Positions 58,700-64,000 of a DNA stretch of 64,000 nt are shown in pieces. Source of the DNA: Turbatrix aceti (lineage: Eukaryota; Nematoda; Chromadorea; Rhabditida; Panagrolaimidae); the NCBI GenBank assembly GCA_963969345.1, contig OZ017770.1:6643246-6707245 (forward strand). Direction: 5' to 3'. The translations under genes were made by a program, and so were the position numbers. The first letter of the stretch is position 1. The number at the start of each line of letters is the position of its first letter. The notes beneath the pieces are model-generated. The model was not told the origin of the DNA. It did not search any database and saw nothing but the letters and a program-made list of their open reading frames with translations.

Positions 58700-61600
58700 C
58701 AATAAAATATCACCTTTATTTTTCATATAATTTTTTTGCATCTCAAAAATTCGCAGGTAATAAATATTTTTATAAAAAAAAATTTGAAATGAAATTGTGA
58801 AAAAATGATCGGAGCAATTGAAAAATTGTTTTTTTGTTTCATTTCCTATTGACAGACGTTCTCAAAATGCGGAATAAAAATCTCATTCTTTTATGTTTGA
58901 ATTGTTTCAAATAGAGACGATCCATCTGAATGTGTCATTTTCTGAGCAAACAAAATGAACTAAATTGTATCAATTTTTCCAAGGCTGCTTTTGTTGAGAA
59001 CATACGAGTTATAATTTTAAACCTCTTGTACGTACTTTCATTTTTTATTTCTTTCTCAAATTTATGACATACACCTGTTTTTCGTTTTTGAATTAATATT
59101 TTTTCTGCGAAAAGTAATTCAAAAAAGTATATGCGCTCGCTGGTTTCAATTTTGACAAATGTTTTTCGCACTTTCGGAGATTGCTTCTTTGTTTGTACAT
59201 GATCTACAATCACACGTGCATGCACCTGCAGGTGTGCAATCATAATTCACCTTTGTGTTTGAATTTTACCTTGGTTTAAAAAAAAATGCAAATGCCGTCA
59301 TGGGGTGACAGACGGTATCTTGACCGTTTCATCAAAGAAATTTAGCTTTGTTTTGCAGCTTAACCGATTAGCGGTTTCTTTTCACCCTAATAACCAACCT
59401 TTTGTCTTGGCGTTTATGCACTTTGTTTGTCTACAGTGAGATCATGGAAGTGAGTGACATTTGCTGACGGTTGACCTTTTGCTGGTCAAAAAAAAAGAAC
59501 GCGATATGTTTTTCTATAATTTTTTATGTGCACTGCCGACAGCGGATCAGAAAAAGACTTCCGCTTAATTTGTAAACGCAATTTATTTGCTCCAATGAAT
59601 TTACAATCACATAATGGAGAGAAGCGTGTCGTGGTTGTTCTTTTGCCTGCGCCACGACATAGCGGCACTCGCGCGCTCTTTATTCCATGTCTTTTGATTT
59701 TTCTTTGAAGATTGCCACCCAGACATGGTTAATGGCTTCTTGTTGCTGAAATTACCAGCATGTAAATTTGTTTACGGTTCAATGCCCAAATCTGCTTTTA
59801 CGGGTTTTCGGTTTCTTGCACTAAATTATCTGTACCAGAGTGTCTCTCTGCTTTGGTCTGTCCGTTCGTTGGGATTTGTTCGCGCATAGTGACACGGCAA
59901 AGTGTCAAGTGAACATGGCGCGGTCGCAAATCATTCCTGGGTATCTGGGATACTGCGCGGTGATTGTTATCTACCGGAAGAGCAGGATTTGGCTATCTAT
60001 TTGCCTTGCAGTTAATATAAACACTCTAATCGCTTGTATAACTGTACAGGGGTGACATAAGAGAGATAGATGACGACCGGAGTGTCTCATCTTATGTGCT
60101 ATGTGATTCTTCCGGATCAAATTAGTCTTGATTGCATTATGACGAGCGGTGGTCGTGGGCAAACCTTGCTTATTTGTCGGAAGTGATTAAGATTATCATT
60201 TGCTCGGTTTATGAGTAATCGAGCACTGTTTGTTCTGCAATCAACCGGTTTGCATCCCTGCGAACAGTAGGCCCGAATGAGTGACCCGTTTTTAGAAGAA
60301 GCCCCTGAATTTCAGTTTTTTTGTTTAATTGGCAGTTTCAAAACCACCTACTTTATGGATAAGCCGCCTTGATTCCAAGTGTGCACACGCGGATCATCGG
60401 CCTCCGCCGGCCAGCTTTCATGACTTTGTCTCCTTGAGAGCTGCGTTTTACCTAAGTCAAGGACTTTCTTCAGCCGAGTTGTTTCCGGCACGCTTTTGAG
60501 TTATACGCCGACTCGGTGGGAGACAACGTAAATATGCCATGTGTCATAAAACTTGTTTGCACCGCAACCGTTTTTCCTCATACGTATACATATTTTTTTT
60601 TGCATTTCTCGTGCCGTATTGTCCTCATTTGAATTTATGCTGTAACAAAAGTGACAGCCATGATCGCGCAGAAAAATTACAACCGCGCAGACTTTAATTG
60701 AGGGCACTCATCTTCTTTCAAGGCATTTAATCAAATATTCATTACACTGTAAAATGACCATAGTCTTGAGTCTCGATCGTTTCCCATTTGTTGCATTGTT
60801 GTCAATTATGAGACAGGACGCTGAACGGGTAGCTCTTATGTCAAGATTTTCAAATTGCGTAATTGTGACATTGTTTTGAGTTCTTGAATTTACAAGTGCT
60901 TTAATAGGCAGGAGGTGGGAACAAGAGGTTTTCGAGTGACAGCGACCCGCAAGTCATTAATGTGAGGTCACCAAAATATGTTTTTTTTCTGATCGCTGTG
61001 AATTGTTTTCACTATTTGCACTCTCGATGATCTGTTTTGGTCTGTGTCCACCTCACTTCATGCTACTCTGTACTTTATAACTTCCTATCCGGATGCCGTT
61101 AATTTACAACACCGGATAATCCACGCGGCACCCTTTGTTGCACAACTTTGAGCCAAAGCAAACCACTGACTGCCGTCGTTAGGGTTATGGCATGATTTTC
61201 TTCTATAAATACTTTGGCGTTCGCCAGGTTGCTCATTCTGTCGTTTTCAAATTTTAAAAGTTAGTCAAAATACATCCATGTTGCTTCTCGCTTGGCGCCT
61301 ACGCATGCGACATGAGTGCCGCTTGCGAACATCTTTCTCACACCTTAGACAGCTTGTGTTCATGTAGATGTGGGTAAACGATATTATTCCCAGAACAATG
61401 ATGGCTAGTGTCGCGTGCTAGTCCCTTAAAGACTGAGCGACACATCTTGCCGAAGTGTAAATGACAACAGATCAAACGCGCGATGTGACTCACTTTTTTT
61501 GGTGGTCTAACAATTAGGTTTTTGCCTGTGATCGATGTTTGTTCAATTAAAACTCTGCTTGTTGATTGATAGAAAGATCCTACCTGCGCAGCTCAGATGA

Positions 61601-62592
61601 AATCTTTAATTTTCTGTCTTTATTTTGCCGCATTCAATAAAGTGCGAAGTTGTGTTATCTGACTTGCGGTGTCAGACATGCCTTCAACACAGGCTTTGAC
61701 ATTACCGAAGTGTGGCTGTGAGATCAAACGTTTCGACCTGGTGGGAGTGAAGGCCATTTTGTGTTCCTGGACTGTTTTTTCGCGCCTCGTCTTTGTGGTA
61801 TGTCATGTAGACCTCGACCCTTATTTTAAAAACATTCTTGTTTTACAACTTTGCTTCCAATGGCTTGCGTCGGGTGTACCGCTGTCGGTGTTCTTTTTAT
61901 CACGCCTTAACTCTCACTCAGATTGCTTTAGTTGTTTCCGGAACGGGTGAATGCTGGTCAGTAACGCCATAAAATTGTTTTATACGATTTTTTGTCATTT
62001 AATTGGTTGTGTCATAATGATGCCTCTACTCGTTTGTACTCTGTCTGAAACCGTAACGGTCAATACGGTGATCACTTTGCCGACGACCGCCTTTCAGATT
62101 GTCTTGTCATGTTTAAAAAAAAGTTAGGCGAGCCCATTTGGCAACTTGATATTTCACCTCCAATCATTTAATTGTGTTTTTGCCTCATGTCAATGGCAGC
62201 CTATAAACTGAATGCTTCAACATTACATAAAAGATGTAGACAGATACCTCTTTGGTCTCACTGCAGGGAGCGTGCCATGACGACTTTGGTGCCATCGAGT
62301 CTCTTTCAGTCGCCGCGCAAAAGCCAGTACCTACTGCGAGGGGGCAAACAAAACTTCCTGTCCTTACAGACCTTGTTTGCGGCTACCGCGTTCCTTTACC
62401 TCTATGTCACCATCTTTTGTTCCGCTTAATACCGCTTGTATTATGGTATCATAGGGTGAGGGGTCAAAAAACCGCAATGGTGCGTGCTAGGGCGTGAAAT
62501 GTTTTGTTTCATAGAAGATCACAGTAGGAAGCCGACATGCCTTTAACCCTAGACTTTTTGTTTTTCAGCAAGGTTACATTTCCTCTGTAGCA
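58700..62592. other. Long intergenic region (3.9 kb)
   Basis: No exon chain found on either strand. Open frames are short and without domains. An acceptor-like TTTTTCAG near 62570 precedes the RING gene. It is probably regulatory DNA of the RING/B-box gene. Confidence 0.5.
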
Positions 62593-64000
62593 ATGGTATC
62601 GTCTCCCGGGGGTTCAACTTCTGTTTCGCAGCGCTTTGTCAGTTTTCTCATGGACGCGGAAGACGTTCTGCAATGCGAAATCTGCTTTCGTCCGTTCGAC
62701 TCACAAGAACGACCACCCAAGCTTCTGCCTTGTGGTCACAATTTTTGTCAGGCTTGTCTCGGAAAGCTATGTTTAACTCAACAGGTAAACCACTTTTTTT
62801 TCAATTGTCACTGCTGCTTCACAAAAAATTTTAGTTTCTGTTCAATCGATGCATCAAATGCCCTACCTGTCGTACGGAGTGCCCCAACGAGAGGGCCATT
62901 AAGGCACCTACAAATTACGATCTCTGCAGTAAGTTTTTTTTTTCTTGTATTTTAGTAGCCGGTGTCTTTGATGATGACAATTTTATGTTTGTAGAGATGC
63001 TAGAAAGTGTCAAAAAAGGAGAAGACGTTAATGTGACCGTCATTCACGTCGTCGACAAAAGTCTTGACTCCGGATGCTCCAAGATGAACATTGCTGTGGC
63101 TTCGAGTCCTGTTGCGCAAAAGGCGAGTATTACCAAACGGTCGAAGCGGGGCGTGGGTACGAGCAAAGCTGTGGTTCTTGACCCGGTCTACGAAAGCGCT
63201 CCCGAGAAATGCGACGGCCCCCGAAAGGTGGAAAACATTAATCGATGCGTTGATTGCAAGCGACGAATGAGTTTGAACAACCGATGCAAAACCACCAGAT
63301 TTTGTCAAAAGTGTTTCGGAAATGAAAAAGTTTTGGTAAGTCAAAGACAAACGACAGCAAAAAAAAACTAATTTAAATTTTAGAGGTTATCCTGTCTGGA
63401 ATGTTGCGTTAACAAACACAATGGACATCGTCTTATATCCGTCGATGATTTGGAATACGATCATTTCAAATTAATCGGCGAGTTAAGAGAACTTTGCAAA
63501 AAAACTAAGATTGTCTGCAAAAGCTTCGATGATGGATTTAAAGCTTTGGAAAGTGAAAGCAACATGATCCTCGAAACGAGTTCCTTAAATCAAGCAAAAA
63601 AGGTTTGCATTTCAATTGTTTCTTTTCCTCTTGTACATAAATAATTTTTTCAGACTCTGATGGAAGAGTCGGAACGTTGCATCGCGAAATCTTTATCCAA
63701 GTTAGAAGATCGCTTTATGACTCCCCTGCCACCGGCTGTTGTAAAAAAAATTCGCCAAAAAGAATTCGGATATTTTTCCAAGCTCCAAAAATTAAATTCC
63801 TTGCTTGAGGTAATTGCATTTTGCAAAAAAAAAATTAAAAATTTATTAAAAAATTCCAGAAGTGTCAACAAACAGTACAGAGCCGTCAGGAACGACAATT
63901 CAACATCCTCAACATAAATTCGACAAAATCAACGTTTTCCAGTTCAGGCGCATCACAATCGTCGGTTTCGACATCCAAATTTGATATCACGGCTACTTAC
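62593..64000 (+). CDS. RING / B-box TRIM-like protein (5' part, cut by window end)
   Basis: Putative E3 ubiquitin ligase. Exons 62593-62784, 62835-62928, 62995-63335, 63384-63602, 63654-63809 and 63860 onwards, still open at 64000; phases agree. The RING-HC finger is residues about 27-85 (CEICFRPF, CGHNFCQACLG, CIKCPTCRTECP). A spacer with a basic stretch follows, then a B-box-like zinc region (CVDCKRRM, CQKCFG, CLECCVNKHNGH). The next segment is coiled-coil-like (HFKLIGELRELCKKTK, LMEESERCIAKSLSKLEDRF), then a Ser/Thr-rich tail. The C-terminal substrate domain (NHL, B30.2 or other) lies outside the window, so the subfamily is unknown. The start is the first ATG, 22 bases after an acceptor-like TTTTTCAG, which may be a trans-splice site. 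Confidence 0.85.

Overview
This window is eukaryotic and reads as nematode nuclear DNA. The evidence is a cuticle collagen with the typical C-terminal Cys-x-x-Cys-Pro-Pro-Pro ending, a GT92/DUF23 glycosyltransferase, an FAT-1/FAT-2-type desaturase, and genes cut by many very short introns (mostly 42-60 nt) with TTTTCAG/TTTTAG acceptors. All gene models were spliced by hand: donors, acceptors and phases were checked exon to exon, and several genes close into complete proteins. I cannot name the species. The collagen C-terminus is of the type seen in rhabditid-like nematodes.

Layout. 0.4-7.7 kb (+): a C3G/RAPGEF1-type Rap guanine-nucleotide exchange factor (16 exons). 8.1-13.8 kb (-): a full-length Dicer (10 exons, 1716 aa). 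14.1-16.9 kb (-): a DDT-like nuclear protein with a 20-residue Ser-Pro-Thr-Lys repeat. 17.3-19.3 kb (-): an SLC1/EAAT glutamate transporter. 19.8-20.5 and 20.7-21.8 kb (-): two unrecognised membrane proteins. 21.8-25.7 kb: long noncoding stretch. 25.7-26.2 kb (+): a candidate His-rich one-pass protein, convergent with a Cys-loop anion channel (26.3-28.5 kb, -). 29.2-30.0 kb (+): a GRXCR-like glutaredoxin/zinc-ribbon protein, convergent with a GT92 glycosyltransferase (30.2-32.1 kb, -). 32.1-32.7 kb (+): an unrecognised two-exon candidate. 32.7-35.6 kb: noncoding.

35.6-48.1 kb (+): UNC-80, the scaffold subunit of the NALCN/NCA sodium-leak channel, with 24 coding exons and about 3429 aa. 48.4-57.3 kb is a secretory/epidermal neighbourhood: a cuticle collagen (+), a small Cys-rich secreted protein (+), a chitin-binding Gln/Cys-rich secreted protein (-) and a fatty-acid desaturase (-). 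58.2-58.7 kb (+): a small one-pass protein. 58.7-62.6 kb: noncoding. 62.6 kb to the end (+): the 5' part of a RING/B-box (TRIM-like) protein cut by the window edge.

Several genes suit excitable cells (glutamate transporter, anion channel, UNC-80), but they are scattered and I do not claim a cluster. No bacterial system, CRISPR array, transposon ORF, rRNA or tRNA was seen. The most interesting points are: a Dicer whose three main helicase ATPase motifs are all altered while both RNase III sites are intact; an EAAT with changes in its ion/substrate-binding hairpins; a C3G ortholog without visible Crk-SH3 docking motifs and with two GC-AG introns; and a recurrent class of very short introns that are stop-free multiples of three.
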